Part shown: one piece after another, positions 1 to 8,625 of the stretch
Position numbering within the stretch: position 1 is the first letter of the stretch
Layout: each line of letters opens with the position of its first letter
Source of the DNA: Caulobacter zeae
Lineage (GTDB): Bacteria > Pseudomonadota > Alphaproteobacteria > Caulobacterales > Caulobacteraceae
Direction: 5' to 3'
DNA length: 64,000 nucleotides
NCBI RefSeq assembly: GCF_002858925.1
Contig: NZ_PJRS01000034.1
Span: 62,001 to 126,000, forward strand
Notes under the pieces: model-generated
Told to the model about the DNA's origin: nothing
What the model saw: the letters and a program-made list of their open reading frames with translations, nothing else
Databases searched by the model: none
Made by a program: the position numbers and the translations under genes

Positions 1-1063
1 AGAGGCCGACCACCCACTTCAGCTTGCCGGCATCCCCGCCCAGGCGCAGTTCGTGCGACCACGTATAGTCCTTGCCCAGGAAGTAGTTCGGCGCGCCGGT
101 GCTGGCGTTCTCGCCGGTGCGGTCGAGCTTGGAGAAGTTGTAGCCGACCAGATAGGTCAGGTTGGCGAAGCCCAGGTCCCAGTTGGCCTCGGCGCCGGTG
201 CTGAAGAAGCGGTTGTTGCGATAGAGGTTGGTCGAGCAGTAGCAGGACCACGGATCGCCGGTGACGCGCGTAGTGCCGTAGGTGCCATCGCCGCCGCCCG
301 CGCCACCCTGGTGCAGGTAATCGGCGTTGAGGATCAGCGAGAAGTTGTCGCTGGGCTTCCACAGCACCCGCACGCGGGCCGACTTGTCGTCCTGGTCGTA
401 GCGGTCGTTGCCGCCGGTGCCCGGCCCCTGGTTGATTGCGTTGACGTAGCCGTCGTGGCGGCTCTGCTGGAACGAGGCGCGCACGGCCAGGGTGTCTCCG
501 ATCGGCACGTTGATCAGGCCCGAGGTGGTGACGGCGCTGTAGTTGCCGACCTCGATCGAGCCCGCCCCTTCGTACTCGCCCAGCACCGGCTTCTTGGTGA
601 TGACGTTGATGGCGCCGGCCGTGGCGTTACGGCCGTACAGCGTGCCTTGCGGGCCGCGCAGCACCTCGACCCGGTCGATGTCGTAGAACAGCGCGCCGAC
701 CGAGGTCGAGCGGGCCTGGTAGATCCCGTCGATGTGGTAGGCGACAGCCGGGTCGCCGACTTCGGTGGTGTTGGTGCTGCCGATGCCCCGCAGGAAGACC
801 TGGGCCGCGCCCGAGCCGCTGGAGGTGATCTGGAGCGCCGGAACCTGGCTGGCCAGGTCGACCACGGTCTTGACCCCCTGAGATTCCAGCTTGTCGCCGG
901 TGACGGCCGAGACGGTCAGCGGCGTCTTCTGCAGGTTCTCGCTGCGCCGCTGGGCGGTGATGACCACCTCGTCCAGCGCCACCGGAGCGTCCTGGGCGAA
1001 GGCGACGGGCGCGTTGAAGCACACGACCGCCAGGGCGGCCGACGTAAAGAGCACGGTGCGCAT
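1..1063 (-). CDS. TonB-dependent receptor, N-terminal part (cut by window edge)
   Basis: The minus-strand reading frame opens with a signal peptide (MRTVLFTSAALAVVCFNAPV, ending near FAQ) and a plug domain with the usual landmarks: DEVVITAQRR near the N terminus, then FLRGIGSTNTTEVGDPAVAY, RVEVLRGPQGTLYGRNATAG and GAINVITKKP. The outer beta-barrel strands follow until the window edge, so the C terminus is missing. Receptors of this family sit in the outer membrane and import substrates using energy from TonB-ExbBD. The gene lies downstream of a LacI-type regulator in the same orientation, with three operator-like palindromes in the gap. A carbohydrate substrate is therefore likely, but the substrate itself cannot be read from the sequence. 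The start at 1063 is the ATG that gives the complete signal peptide, preceded by a GGAAAGGGGAA-type ribosome binding site. Confidence 0.93.
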   Translation of the reverse strand, partial: MRTVLFTSAALAVVCFNAPVAFAQDAPVALDEVVITAQRRSENLQKTPLTVSAVTGDKLESQGVKTVVDLASQVPALQITSSGSGAAQVFLRGIGSTNTTEVGDPAVAYHIDGIYQARSTSVGALFYDIDRVEVLRGPQGTLYGRNATAGAINVITKKPVLGEYEGAGSIEVGNYSAVTTSGLINVPIGDTLAVRASFQQSRHDGYVNAINQGPGTGGNDRYDQDDKSARVRVLWKPSDNFSLILNADYLHQGGAGGGDGTYGTTRVTGDPWSCYCSTNLYRNNRFFSTGAEANWDLGFANLTYLVGYNFSKLDRTGENASTGAPNYFLGKDYTWSHELRLGGDAGKLKWVVGL

Positions 1064-1210
1064 GTAGTTCCCCTTTCCTGCGCGGACCGGAAGGCGGCGC
1101 TGACGCGTCGTTCCAGCCAGGATCCCGGCGCCGCAGCGGACGTCGGGCGATGTTTCCTCCACCCCTTGTCCCGGGGTTTGAGTTCCGTTCCGCCTCGGAA
1201 TGTCCCGATA

Positions 1211-1256
1211 ACGACAACGTTGTCGTAAATTGACACCACGATACGACAACGTTGTC
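1211..1256. promoter_or_regulatory. Pair of LacI-type operator palindromes upstream of the TonB receptor
   Basis: Two copies of the perfect palindrome GACAACGTTGTC lie at 1213-1224 and 1245-1256. The first extends to ACGACAACGTTGTCGT (1211-1226). The centres are 32 bp apart, about three helical turns. LacI/GalR-family operators are even palindromes with a central CG, as here. The gene next to them encodes a LacI-family protein, so autogenous or local control of the receptor promoter is the simplest reading. Confidence 0.75.
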
Positions 1257-1271
1257 TATGCCGTTTTCAAA

Positions 1272-1285
1272 AGACACCGCTGTCT
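1272..1285. promoter_or_regulatory. Third, degenerate copy of the LacI-type operator
   Basis: AGACACCGCTGTCT keeps the outer GACA/TGTC arms and the central CG of the two perfect sites, with 10 of 12 core positions shared. Its centre is 28 bp from the nearest perfect site. It may be an auxiliary operator or a site for a related regulator. Confidence 0.5.
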
Positions 1286-1384
1286 GGATTTTACCACTAA
1301 AGAAGGCGGAAATTACTGGATCAATATTCCACTATCAGGCGCGACAAAGCACATAAATTACCTCAACCCGCCCGCGAGTTACCG

Positions 1385-2404
1385 CTAGCGCGAGGTCGAG
1401 GATCCGCGCTCGACGATGTGGTAGTCGAGCTGCCGAGCCGCTGTCCGGCTGCGAAAGCGGGGGTCGCCGAATCCTTCGATCAGCATTTCGGTCGCCGCCT
1501 CGGCCATCTCGGCGATCGGCTGGTGCACGGTCGTCAGGCCTGGCCAGGACGACTCCGCCAGCGGGCCGTCGTCGAAGCCGACCACCGACAGGTCGCCGGG
1601 GACCGACAGGCCGCGCTTGGAGGCCGCCGACAGCACGCCCATGGCCATGGAGTCGTTGGCGGCGAAAATCGCGGTCGGCGGCTCGGACAGGCCCAGCAGC
1701 CGGTCGCCGGCCTCCAGGCCCGACAGCGGCATGAAGTCGCCGGGCGCGATCCATTCGGGCTTCACGCGCGCGCCGCGCTCAGCCATGGCGGTCATGTAGC
1801 CCTCGCGACGGCGGCGGGCCGAGCCGTGGTCGGCAGGCCCGTCGATGAAGCCGATCCGGCGGTGACCGAGGTCCCACAGGCGGGCCGTCATGTCGTGGGC
1901 GGCCTGCTGGTCGTCCATGAAGACGTAGGGCGAGCGGCCGAAGTCGCGGTCGGGGGCGACGCGCACGTAGGACAGGCCCTGGGCCTCGATGATGGCCAGG
2001 ATCTCGGGGTCGTCGCAGACCGGCGGGGTCAGGACGAGGCCGTCGAAGCGGCCGGCCTTCAGGGCCTGCTCCAGGCCCGGCCCCCTCGCCTGCCCCGGAT
2101 CGTCGACCTGCTCGATGACCATGTGATAGCCGGCCCGGCGGCAGGCGCGCATCGCCCCGACCTGAACCTCGCCGACATAGTGGTAGGCGCCCACCCGCAT
2201 GAAGACGACGCCGATCAGGTAGCTGCGGCGGCTCGACAGAGAGCGGGCCGAGACGTTGGGGCGATAGCCGAGCTTCTCGATCAGGTCCTCGACCCGCGCC
2301 CGCGTGGCCGGACCCACGCCCTCCTCGCGATTGATGACACGCGACACCGTCTTGATCGAGACGCCCGCCTGCTTGGCGATATCGACGATGGTGATGTCGC
2401 TCAT
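1385..2404 (-). CDS. LacI/GalR-family transcriptional regulator
   Basis: A 339-residue protein, the normal length for the family. The N terminus (MSDITIVDIAKQAGVSIKTV, then SRVINREEGV) is a classic LacI helix-turn-helix with hinge helix (RSLSSRRSYLIGVVF). A periplasmic-binding-protein-like effector domain follows, with the motifs GHRRIGFIDGP and FAANDSMAMG and ending in a VVGFDDGPLA-type segment. Such regulators normally repress sugar-uptake or catabolic genes until a sugar ligand binds. I chose the ATG at 2404 because upstream in-frame codons encode no conserved sequence. The three palindromes downstream of this gene, in front of the TonB receptor, are its probable targets. The effector sugar is unknown. 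Confidence 0.93.
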   Translation of the reverse strand: MSDITIVDIAKQAGVSIKTVSRVINREEGVGPATRARVEDLIEKLGYRPNVSARSLSSRRSYLIGVVFMRVGAYHYVGEVQVGAMRACRRAGYHMVIEQVDDPGQARGPGLEQALKAGRFDGLVLTPPVCDDPEILAIIEAQGLSYVRVAPDRDFGRSPYVFMDDQQAAHDMTARLWDLGHRRIGFIDGPADHGSARRRREGYMTAMAERGARVKPEWIAPGDFMPLSGLEAGDRLLGLSEPPTAIFAANDSMAMGVLSAASKRGLSVPGDLSVVGFDDGPLAESSWPGLTTVHQPIAEMAEAATEMLIEGFGDPRFRSRTAARQLDYHIVERGSSTSR

Positions 2405-2808
2405 GCGCTCCGCTCGGCCCTTCACGCCCGGTGCTCCGCGCGACGCCCTGTGGTAGCGGTCCGCCCAAGTTCCCCGCAAGTCCGCGCCTCTCGTATCGGC
2501 GGCCGCGCCGAACGATACAAGGCGGATACATAGCGACAAATTGCAGACGCGTTACACCGGCAAAGCTGATCCATGGGCCAGGATCCGCAACGATTCCGTA
2601 CTTTTCGGCGCTCATCGCCGGGTGTTCGAGTCGACAAGTCATGTCCGCGCCGCAACCATGGAGCGGAACCTTGAGCCCGCCTCCCGCGCCAGTCGCCCCG
2701 CCAGGCGCTCCCCAAGCGCCGCCGCGACGTCATGACGCGCGCCGCCGCCCCCTCGTCCAGCCCGCGGCCGGGACGCGGACGTCCTCGCCATGTCATAACC
2801 GGGAGCCG
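2405..2808. other. Divergent intergenic region between lacI-type gene and two-component system
   Basis: About 400 bp with no convincing coding sequence. The most AT-rich patch (about 2511-2550) contains two GATACA hexamers 11 bp apart (2514-2519 and 2525-2530) and probably holds the promoter of the lacI-type gene. A GGGAG ribosome binding site for the response regulator lies at 2801-2805. An open frame runs upstream of the chosen start of the response regulator but shows no family features. Confidence 0.5.
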
Positions 2809-3543
2809 ATGACCCCCGACGCCTCGATCACCGAGACCGCGACCGTCCTGCTCGTGGAGGACGACGACGTCCTGCGCCGCGAGATGGCCGCCTATCTCGG
2901 CGCCCAGGGCTATGCCGTGCGCCAGGCCGGCGCCGTCGAGGCCGCCCGCGAGATCCTGGAAGCCCACGCCGTCGACGTGGTGGTGCTAGACGTCAACCTG
3001 CCCGGCGAGGACGGCCTGTCGCTCTGTCGGCAGTTGGCCCGCCCCGAGGGTCCGGCGATCCTGATGCTCAGCGCCATGGGCGAGGCCGTCGACCGGATCC
3101 TGGGCCTTGAGCTCGGGGCCGACGACTACGTGGTCAAGCCGATCCCGCCGCGCGAGCTGCTGGCCCGGGTCAAGGCCCTGATGCGTCGCCGGGCCGCCGC
3201 CGGGCCGCAAGGCCGCAACCCCAAGCGCAACACCTACGCCTTCGCCGGCTTTCGCCTGGACCTGTCGGCCCGGCAGCTGACCGCGCCGGGCGGCATGCTG
3301 CTGCTGCTGACGCGCGGCGAGCTGGCCATCCTGTCGCTGCTGCTCGACAACGCCCGCTCGGTGGTGTCGCGCGAGGACCTGCTGACCGTCATCCGCGGCG
3401 AGGCCGCCGAAACGGTGGGCAGGGGCGTCGACCTGCACATCAGCCGCCTGCGCCGCAAGATCGAGGCCCAGAGCGACCAGGAACTGATCAAGACCTATCG
3501 CGGCGTCGGCTACGTGCTCGACGCCAAGGTGGTGATCGAATGA
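2809..3543 (+). CDS. OmpR-family response regulator
   Basis: A 244-residue protein with an N-terminal receiver domain. The acidic pocket is VEDDD, the phospho-acceptor is D61 in VVVLDVNLP and the conserved lysine is K110 in DDYVVKP. The C-terminal winged-helix domain has the signature LTRGELAILSLL, then SREDLL and HISRLRRKIE, ending with the family motif TYRGVGYVL. It should bind DNA after phosphorylation by the kinase whose ATG overlaps its stop codon (ATGA at 3540-3543). The ATG at 2809 follows GGGAG and places the receiver domain right at the N terminus. Target genes are not evident, because the nearest downstream gene is convergent. Confidence 0.93.
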   Translation: MTPDASITETATVLLVEDDDVLRREMAAYLGAQGYAVRQAGAVEAAREILEAHAVDVVVLDVNLPGEDGLSLCRQLARPEGPAILMLSAMGEAVDRILGLELGADDYVVKPIPPRELLARVKALMRRRAAAGPQGRNPKRNTYAFAGFRLDLSARQLTAPGGMLLLLTRGELAILSLLLDNARSVVSREDLLTVIRGEAAETVGRGVDLHISRLRRKIEAQSDQELIKTYRGVGYVLDAKVVIE

Positions 3544-5585
3544 AGCGCCTGATCGCACAGTTGCGCCGCCCCGACGCGCCGATCGCCCTGCGCATCGTCT
3601 GCCTGCTGGTCGGCAGCCTGGTGGTCGCCCAGTTGGCCACCCTGGCTCTTACCCTGCTGCTGCCGCCCAAGCCGCCCGAGCAGCACAGTCTGGCCGACAT
3701 CGCCGCAGGCCTGAAGGGCGCGGCCATCGACACCGGCTCCAGCCGCCCGCTGGTGCGCACGGTCGAGAACGAGCCGCCGAGCCTGAACAGCCCCGGCTGG
3801 GTGGCCTCGGAGCGGTCGAGCGCCGACCTCGCCCGGCTGCTGAACGCTGATCCCGACGACGTGCGGCTGCTGTTCTACGCCCCGCCGCCGTTCGCCGGCG
3901 CCGGCGGCGGCGCCCCGCGCCTGCGCGCCGAAGCCGCCCCCTCGCCCCTGACTTTCCTGTTCACCTCCTACGCCCAGGCCCAGCCGATGACCGGTCCCGG
4001 CGGGTTCCAGCGTCCGCCGATGGCGGGCATGCGCCCCTCGGTGGGTCCCGGCTCGGTCGGCTTTCCGATCACCGCCACGCCCAACGTGCCGATGTCCGGC
4101 GGAACCTGGCGCCCGGGACGCGGGCCGTCCGGCGCGACGCGGGCCGACTATCGCTCCCCGGGCGGCGCGATCGGTGACGCCCGCCCCACGCGGCCGAGCC
4201 AGGGCTTCCAGGGCGCGCCCGGTCAGGGCGTTCGCCCCGAGGGTGCCATGCCCGGCCCGCCGCGCGTGATCCCGCGCCTGCCGCAACGGCTGTCGAGCGA
4301 CCCGCTGTTCACCGCCCCCTTCCGCACCTCGACCTTCGTGGCCGTCTCCGAACCGCGCGAGCCGGTGGCTGCGCCCGCGCCGCCGCCCGCCCCCGAGCCG
4401 ATGGTCACCCACGCGGTCGTCACGCCGCCGCCCCTGACGCCGCGCGCCAAGCCGGTGGTCGAGACCGTGTCCGCCGCTCCGCGCCTGGCGGCGCGGGCCG
4501 CGCCCAAGCCGGTCGTCGCGCAGGCCAAGCCCCAGCCGCAGGGCCGCGCCCTGCCCGCCCCGGTCGCCCGCGGGCTCTTCGGCCTGGCGCCCGCGCCCTA
4601 TATCGAGGGCGACTTCGTGGCCGCCGTGCGCGTCTCCGACGGCCGCTGGGTGACCCTTCAGCCCAAGCCCGAGGGCTTCCCCAACAGCTGGCAGCGCCGG
4701 GTGTTGCTGTGGTTCCTGGTCTCGTTCGCCATCGTCGGACCGGTCGGCTACCTCTTCGCCCGACGCCTGGTGGCGCCGCTGGTCGGTTTCGCCGACGCCG
4801 CCGAGGCCCTGGGCCGCGACCCGTCCTCGCCGGTGCTGGCCGCCCACGGCCCGGCCGAGATCGGCCGCGCCGCCCGCGCCTTCAACCAGATGCAGGCCCG
4901 CCTGACCCGGTTCATCAACGACCGCACAGCGATGATCGGGGCCATCTCGCACGACCTGCGCACGCCGCTGACCCGCATGCGCTTCCGCCTCGAGCGCGCC
5001 TCGCCCGCCCTGCGCCGCGAGATCGGCCAGGACATCGACCAGATGGAGGCGATGATCAATTCGGTGCTGGCCTTCATGCGCGAGAGCGCCGAGGCCGGGG
5101 CCCGCCAGCATGTCGACCTCCGCTCGCTGATCGAGTGCGTGGTCGACGACGCCGAGATCACCGGCGGCGACGTGGTGCTGGAGCCCGGAACCGCGCCGCA
5201 GGTCGAAATCGACGTGCTGGGCCTGCAACGGGTGTTCACCAACCTCGTGGACAATGCGGTGAAGTACGGCGACAGCGCCCGGGTGCGCCTCTATGTCGAC
5301 GGCGACGAGGCCGTGACCGAGATCCGCGACCGGGGCCCGGGCATGAGCGAGGACGAGCTGGGCCGGGTGTTCACGCCGTTCTACCGCAGCGTGGCCGCTC
5401 GCACCTCGACCAAGCAGGGCGTGGGGCTTGGCCTGGCCACCTCGCGCACCACCGTCCGCGCCCATGGCGGCGAGATCAAGCTGTCCAACACCGGCGAGGG
5501 CCTGATGGCCCAAGTCCGCCTGCCCCTGGCCGTGCAGCGCGGCGGCGCGCAGGAACCGCCGGCGATGCTGGAAGCGGCGGAGTAG
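3540..5585 (+). CDS. EnvZ-type membrane histidine kinase with a long Pro/Ala/Gly-rich periplasmic region
   Basis: A 681-residue sensor kinase, translationally coupled to the response regulator. TM1 is near residues 17-41 and TM2 near 387-411. HAMP and dimerisation domains follow, with the phospho-accepting H471 in AISHDLRTPLTR. The ATPase domain has the N box NLVDNAVKYGD (from about 568), the G1 box DRGPGMS and the G2 box GVGLGLATSR. The oddity is the roughly 345-residue region between the two TM helices. Much of it (about 140-360) is low-complexity and rich in Pro, Gly, Ala and Arg, where EnvZ-like kinases normally have a folded sensor of about 110-150 residues. This suggests an extended, perhaps cell-wall-spanning sensor, but the signal is unknown. 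Confidence 0.92.
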   Translation: MKRLIAQLRRPDAPIALRIVCLLVGSLVVAQLATLALTLLLPPKPPEQHSLADIAAGLKGAAIDTGSSRPLVRTVENEPPSLNSPGWVASERSSADLARLLNADPDDVRLLFYAPPPFAGAGGGAPRLRAEAAPSPLTFLFTSYAQAQPMTGPGGFQRPPMAGMRPSVGPGSVGFPITATPNVPMSGGTWRPGRGPSGATRADYRSPGGAIGDARPTRPSQGFQGAPGQGVRPEGAMPGPPRVIPRLPQRLSSDPLFTAPFRTSTFVAVSEPREPVAAPAPPPAPEPMVTHAVVTPPPLTPRAKPVVETVSAAPRLAARAAPKPVVAQAKPQPQGRALPAPVARGLFGLAPAPYIEGDFVAAVRVSDGRWVTLQPKPEGFPNSWQRRVLLWFLVSFAIVGPVGYLFARRLVAPLVGFADAAEALGRDPSSPVLAAHGPAEIGRAARAFNQMQARLTRFINDRTAMIGAISHDLRTPLTRMRFRLERASPALRREIGQDIDQMEAMINSVLAFMRESAEAGARQHVDLRSLIECVVDDAEITGGDVVLEPGTAPQVEIDVLGLQRVFTNLVDNAVKYGDSARVRLYVDGDEAVTEIRDRGPGMSEDELGRVFTPFYRSVAARTSTKQGVGLGLATSRTTVRAHGGEIKLSNTGEGLMAQVRLPLAVQRGGAQEPPAMLEAAE

Positions 5586-5597
5586 CGGACCCAAGAT

Positions 5598-5725
5598 GCT
5601 CCCCCTGAAGGGGGAGCTGTCGCGAAGCGACTAAGGGGGAAAGGTCTGCTGTCGTTGGAGGCCTGCTGTCCTCACAGGACACTTCCCCTCCGGCCCTACG
5701 GGCCACCTCCCCCTTCGGGGGGAGG
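5598..5725. repeat. C/G-rich palindromic intergenic repeat pair between convergent genes
   Basis: Two complex palindromic units face each other. The left unit has the hairpins GCTCCCCCTGAAGGGGGAGC (5598-5617) and GTCGCGAAGCGAC (5619-5631). The right unit has GGCCCTACGGGCC (5692-5704) and a hairpin with stem CCTCCCCC/GGGGGGAGG (5707-5725). The segments around them are roughly inverse complements of each other. From memory, repeats of this style are dispersed in Caulobacter-type genomes. Between two convergent genes they would also end transcription as bidirectional hairpins, although neither stem has a clear U-tract. Confidence 0.7.
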
Positions 5726-5744
5726 GTCTGGAGCCGTGCCCTTC

Positions 5745-8507
5745 CTAGAACGTGTCCTTGCCCAGGTCCTGGCCGCGCTTGCCGGCGACGGGCAGGTTGG
5801 CGCGGGCTTCTTCCAGGACGTCGCCGATCAGGGCGAGGTTCTGGATGGTGGCCAGGCCCCATTGCGAGGACGCGTTGGTGGAGATGCGCGGGATTTCCTC
5901 CATCGGCTCGATGACGGCGGGACCATCGACGCGGCGCTTGCTGGCGATCGTGCCGACGCCCAGGCCCGCGTCGCCGCTGAAGTATTCGCGCCAGGCTCGC
6001 TGGGCCAGGGCCGGATCCTTGCGGTGGAAGGCGGCGTAGGCGGTCAGGCGCGAATGGCCTTCCTTGAGGTTGCGGCCCTTGGCCGGGGCGCCGGTCTTGG
6101 CCCGGAACTCGGCGTCCGAGGCGTTGTAGAACTGGCAGTAGTCGAGCCAGGCCTCGCGGTAGCGCGGGTTGTCGATCAGCTGGAACAGCTCGGAATGGAC
6201 CTCGACGGCGCCGAACACGGCGTTGAGATGCGAGACGCTGACGGTCTCGCCCTTGCCCAGGAACTTGCCGGTCTTGAGATCGAAGTCCGTGCCGCCGGCG
6301 AACCACTGCTGCTTCATGGCCGCGATGGTGTCCATGCCAGCCACGATGCGGTCGCGCCAGTGCTTGTCGCCGGTGCGCTCCCACTCGGTGAGCCAGGCGG
6401 CGGCGAAGGCGCTCCAGCTGGTGCCGAAGCCCATGTCGACGACGCCCGGCGGCCGGGAGGGCTGGGCGCCCGGCAGCTTGCGGCCGATGTCGACGCGGGT
6501 CAGGCTCTCGTCGGAGTCGATCAGGGCGTGCATCAGGTCGCCCACCCGCTCGTCGGCGGTCAGGTAGTAGTAGTAGCGGCGATAGGCGGCGTTGGAGACG
6601 CGCGGCTGCTTGGAACTGTCGGCCCAGTGCTGCACGCCATGCCGCGTACCGAGGCCCCGGTAGGGGCCGATATGACAAACGTCGACTTCGCCGGTGTGGC
6701 GGGTCATGGCCTCGGCCAGCCGGAAGACGTCGGCGCGGCCCGAGCGCACGAACGACAGCCACAGCCACAGGTCCGGCGAAAGCTCGGAGTTGGCCCAGGC
6801 GAAGCCGCCGATGTCGTAGCGCCAGACGTGACGGTCGCTGTCATAGGTGTGCATGACGTCGCCGTGGTTCCAGAAGCCGTACCAGCGGTGCTGCTCGACA
6901 TCGAGCATGTAGAAGGCCAGCAGGCCGTCGTTCTGGTCTTCCAGCGCGCGGCGGGTCGGGGTGGAGCGGTCGACCAGGCTCCAGTCGCCGAACACCTGCG
7001 CCGCCTTCAGGCGGGCGGGCGTGGCGACCAGGCGCGGCGTCTGCCGCAGGCGGGCGGCCATGGCCGCGAAGTCGGGGCGCGACGGCGTCGAGGGCAGAGC
7101 CCAGAGCGTGATCTCGTTGGTGCGGGCGATGCCCAGCGGGCGGCCCCAGTTCTTTTCGTAGTCCTCGTAGGTGATCTCCAGGCCTTCGCGCTCGGCCGGG
7201 TGATCGTTCATGCCCAGACCGTCGTGATAGAAGCGCAGGTCCATGGCCGCGGCGTCCGGCGACCACAGCCAGACGGTGAACTCGGCCGTGTCGGTGTGGG
7301 CGCCCCGGATATCCAGGCGCGTCGGGCAACGCTTCCAGAAGTCGGTCATGGCGAAGGCCACGCCGCCGCTGGCCCCGCCGATATAGCCCAGGCCCGTGGC
7401 CCGGCCGCTGGTGATGGCGTCGATCCAGCCGTGACCCGGCTTGGTGCGCTTCTTGATCGAGAAGCCGTCGGAATTGGGCTGGCTGAGCGTAAAGTCGCCC
7501 CAGGCCGGGATCAGGTCGAGGCGCTTGGAGACGGTCGGGGCCATGCCCTCCAGCCCCGGCGTTTTCTGGCCGGCGACCTGGGCGTCGCGCCAGGCCTTGC
7601 CCGGATCCCGGCGCAGGCCGGTCAGCGGGCGGATCCCCTCGCCCCAGACGCCGTCGTTCTCGCCCGCGAAGCGAACATGGCGGTCATAGAGCGGGTCGGT
7701 CATCGGCGCCTGGCCGACGAGGCCCAGGCCCCGGATGAAGTCGCGGTTCTCGTCGCCGTCGAAGACGAAGCTGTGCATGATCCGCAGCGAGCGGCCGCCG
7801 GCATAGACGTAGAGGCGCAAGGTGAAGGGCAGCCAGGCGCGGCCCGCGCCGCGGTGCTTGCCTTCCAGCTTCACGACCGCGCGCACCGGGCCCTTCTGCT
7901 CGACGACGAGGCTTTCGATCTCGCCCTCGAAGCGGGTCTCGGTGACCGGGCCGCTCTCGAAGTCGGGCTTGTCCTGGGTCAGGGCGACGAGGCGCACGTT
8001 GCGGACGGTCTCGCGGCCGGCCACGGCAGCGCGGGCGATGATGTCGGCGCCCTTGCGCGGGATGGTCCAGGACTGTTCGCCGCTGATGATCTCGACCGCG
8101 TCGGCGGTCTCGCGCACCGAGACGGCGGCGGCGGGCGCGGCGGGCTTACCGGCGACGATCTTGAGGGTCTCGGCGCGGCCGGCGTCGGCCGGAATGGCGT
8201 GGCCGGTCCACTTCAGCGAACCGTCGGGCCAGTAGGCCAGCGGCCAGGTCTGGACCGGCACGGCCTCGCCGTTGGCGCTCGTGATGGCGAAGGTCGCCTT
8301 GGCCTTCTGGGCGCCGCGCGGCCAGGGCAGGCCGAAGGTCTGGCCCTCGTGGGCGGCGGGCGGCGCGCCGTCCAGCCAGCGCACGCCCTCGGCGTCGATA
8401 TTGGCGGGCGTCTTGGGCGCGGCCTGGGCGGCTTGAACGGCGATCGGGGCGACCGCGCCGGCCAGGGCGGCGGTGCGCAGGAAATCGCGACGATTGAAAG
8501 GATCCAT
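5745..8507 (-). CDS. Tat-exported PcRGLX/YetA-like (exo-rhamnogalacturonan lyase family) protein
   Basis: A 920-residue protein that begins MDPFNRRDFLRTAALAG, a twin-arginine signal with cleavage near VQAAQA. The body fits the PcRGLX/YetA-like family (PL26 rhamnogalacturonan exolyase relatives). An N-terminal beta-sandwich contains a substrate-presentation segment (TFGLPWPRGAQ, then WPDGSLKWTGHAIP). A central beta-rich domain follows, then a C-terminal alpha/alpha barrel with repeated aromatic and His motifs (WYGFWNHGDVMHTYD, then HVWRYDIGGFAWAN). The predicted job is periplasmic cleavage of a pectic or similar polysaccharide. The ATG at 8507 is chosen because the Tat signal starts there; the upstream extension is not signal-like. 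The family assignment is from memory of motifs, so the exact substrate is uncertain. Confidence 0.72.
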   Translation of the reverse strand: MDPFNRRDFLRTAALAGAVAPIAVQAAQAAPKTPANIDAEGVRWLDGAPPAAHEGQTFGLPWPRGAQKAKATFAITSANGEAVPVQTWPLAYWPDGSLKWTGHAIPADAGRAETLKIVAGKPAAPAAAVSVRETADAVEIISGEQSWTIPRKGADIIARAAVAGRETVRNVRLVALTQDKPDFESGPVTETRFEGEIESLVVEQKGPVRAVVKLEGKHRGAGRAWLPFTLRLYVYAGGRSLRIMHSFVFDGDENRDFIRGLGLVGQAPMTDPLYDRHVRFAGENDGVWGEGIRPLTGLRRDPGKAWRDAQVAGQKTPGLEGMAPTVSKRLDLIPAWGDFTLSQPNSDGFSIKKRTKPGHGWIDAITSGRATGLGYIGGASGGVAFAMTDFWKRCPTRLDIRGAHTDTAEFTVWLWSPDAAAMDLRFYHDGLGMNDHPAEREGLEITYEDYEKNWGRPLGIARTNEITLWALPSTPSRPDFAAMAARLRQTPRLVATPARLKAAQVFGDWSLVDRSTPTRRALEDQNDGLLAFYMLDVEQHRWYGFWNHGDVMHTYDSDRHVWRYDIGGFAWANSELSPDLWLWLSFVRSGRADVFRLAEAMTRHTGEVDVCHIGPYRGLGTRHGVQHWADSSKQPRVSNAAYRRYYYYLTADERVGDLMHALIDSDESLTRVDIGRKLPGAQPSRPPGVVDMGFGTSWSAFAAAWLTEWERTGDKHWRDRIVAGMDTIAAMKQQWFAGGTDFDLKTGKFLGKGETVSVSHLNAVFGAVEVHSELFQLIDNPRYREAWLDYCQFYNASDAEFRAKTGAPAKGRNLKEGHSRLTAYAAFHRKDPALAQRAWREYFSGDAGLGVGTIASKRRVDGPAVIEPMEEIPRISTNASSQWGLATIQNLALIGDVLEEARANLPVAGKRGQDLGKDTF

Positions 8508-8589
8508 GGCGGTGCGCCCTCCCGTACCGGGGCGGTCGAGACGCCGCGCGAGCAGCCGTCGCCACCCTTTCATCACCGGAACGGGCGCA

Positions 8590-8625
8590 GCTTTATTCTC
8601 ACATAATGGATAGTCAACGCATTAT
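8590..8625 (-). promoter_or_regulatory. Candidate promoter and operator of the lyase gene
   Basis: On the minus strand, TTGACT (8617-8612) is followed after 16 bp by TAAAGC (8595-8590), a plausible -35/-10 pair about 80 bp before the lyase start. The -35 box lies inside the inverted repeat ATAATG (8603-8608) / CATTAT (8620-8625), where a regulator could compete with RNA polymerase. The patch is clearly AT-richer than its surroundings. Confidence 0.4.

Larger units (their letters stand above)
1064..1384. other. Intergenic region between TonB receptor and lacI-type gene
   Basis: About 320 bp without a supported gene. It holds the receptor's ribosome binding site (near 1070), the three palindromes at 1211-1285 and an AT-richer stretch from about 1286 to 1375. 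That stretch probably contains receptor promoter elements, but I cannot fix -35/-10 boxes confidently. Confidence 0.6.

Noticed and set aside
3510..5594. Minus-strand open frame of 694 codons opposite the histidine kinase
   Set aside because: The plus strand carries every kinase motif; the antisense frame is Gly/Ala/Arg-rich and without a domain.
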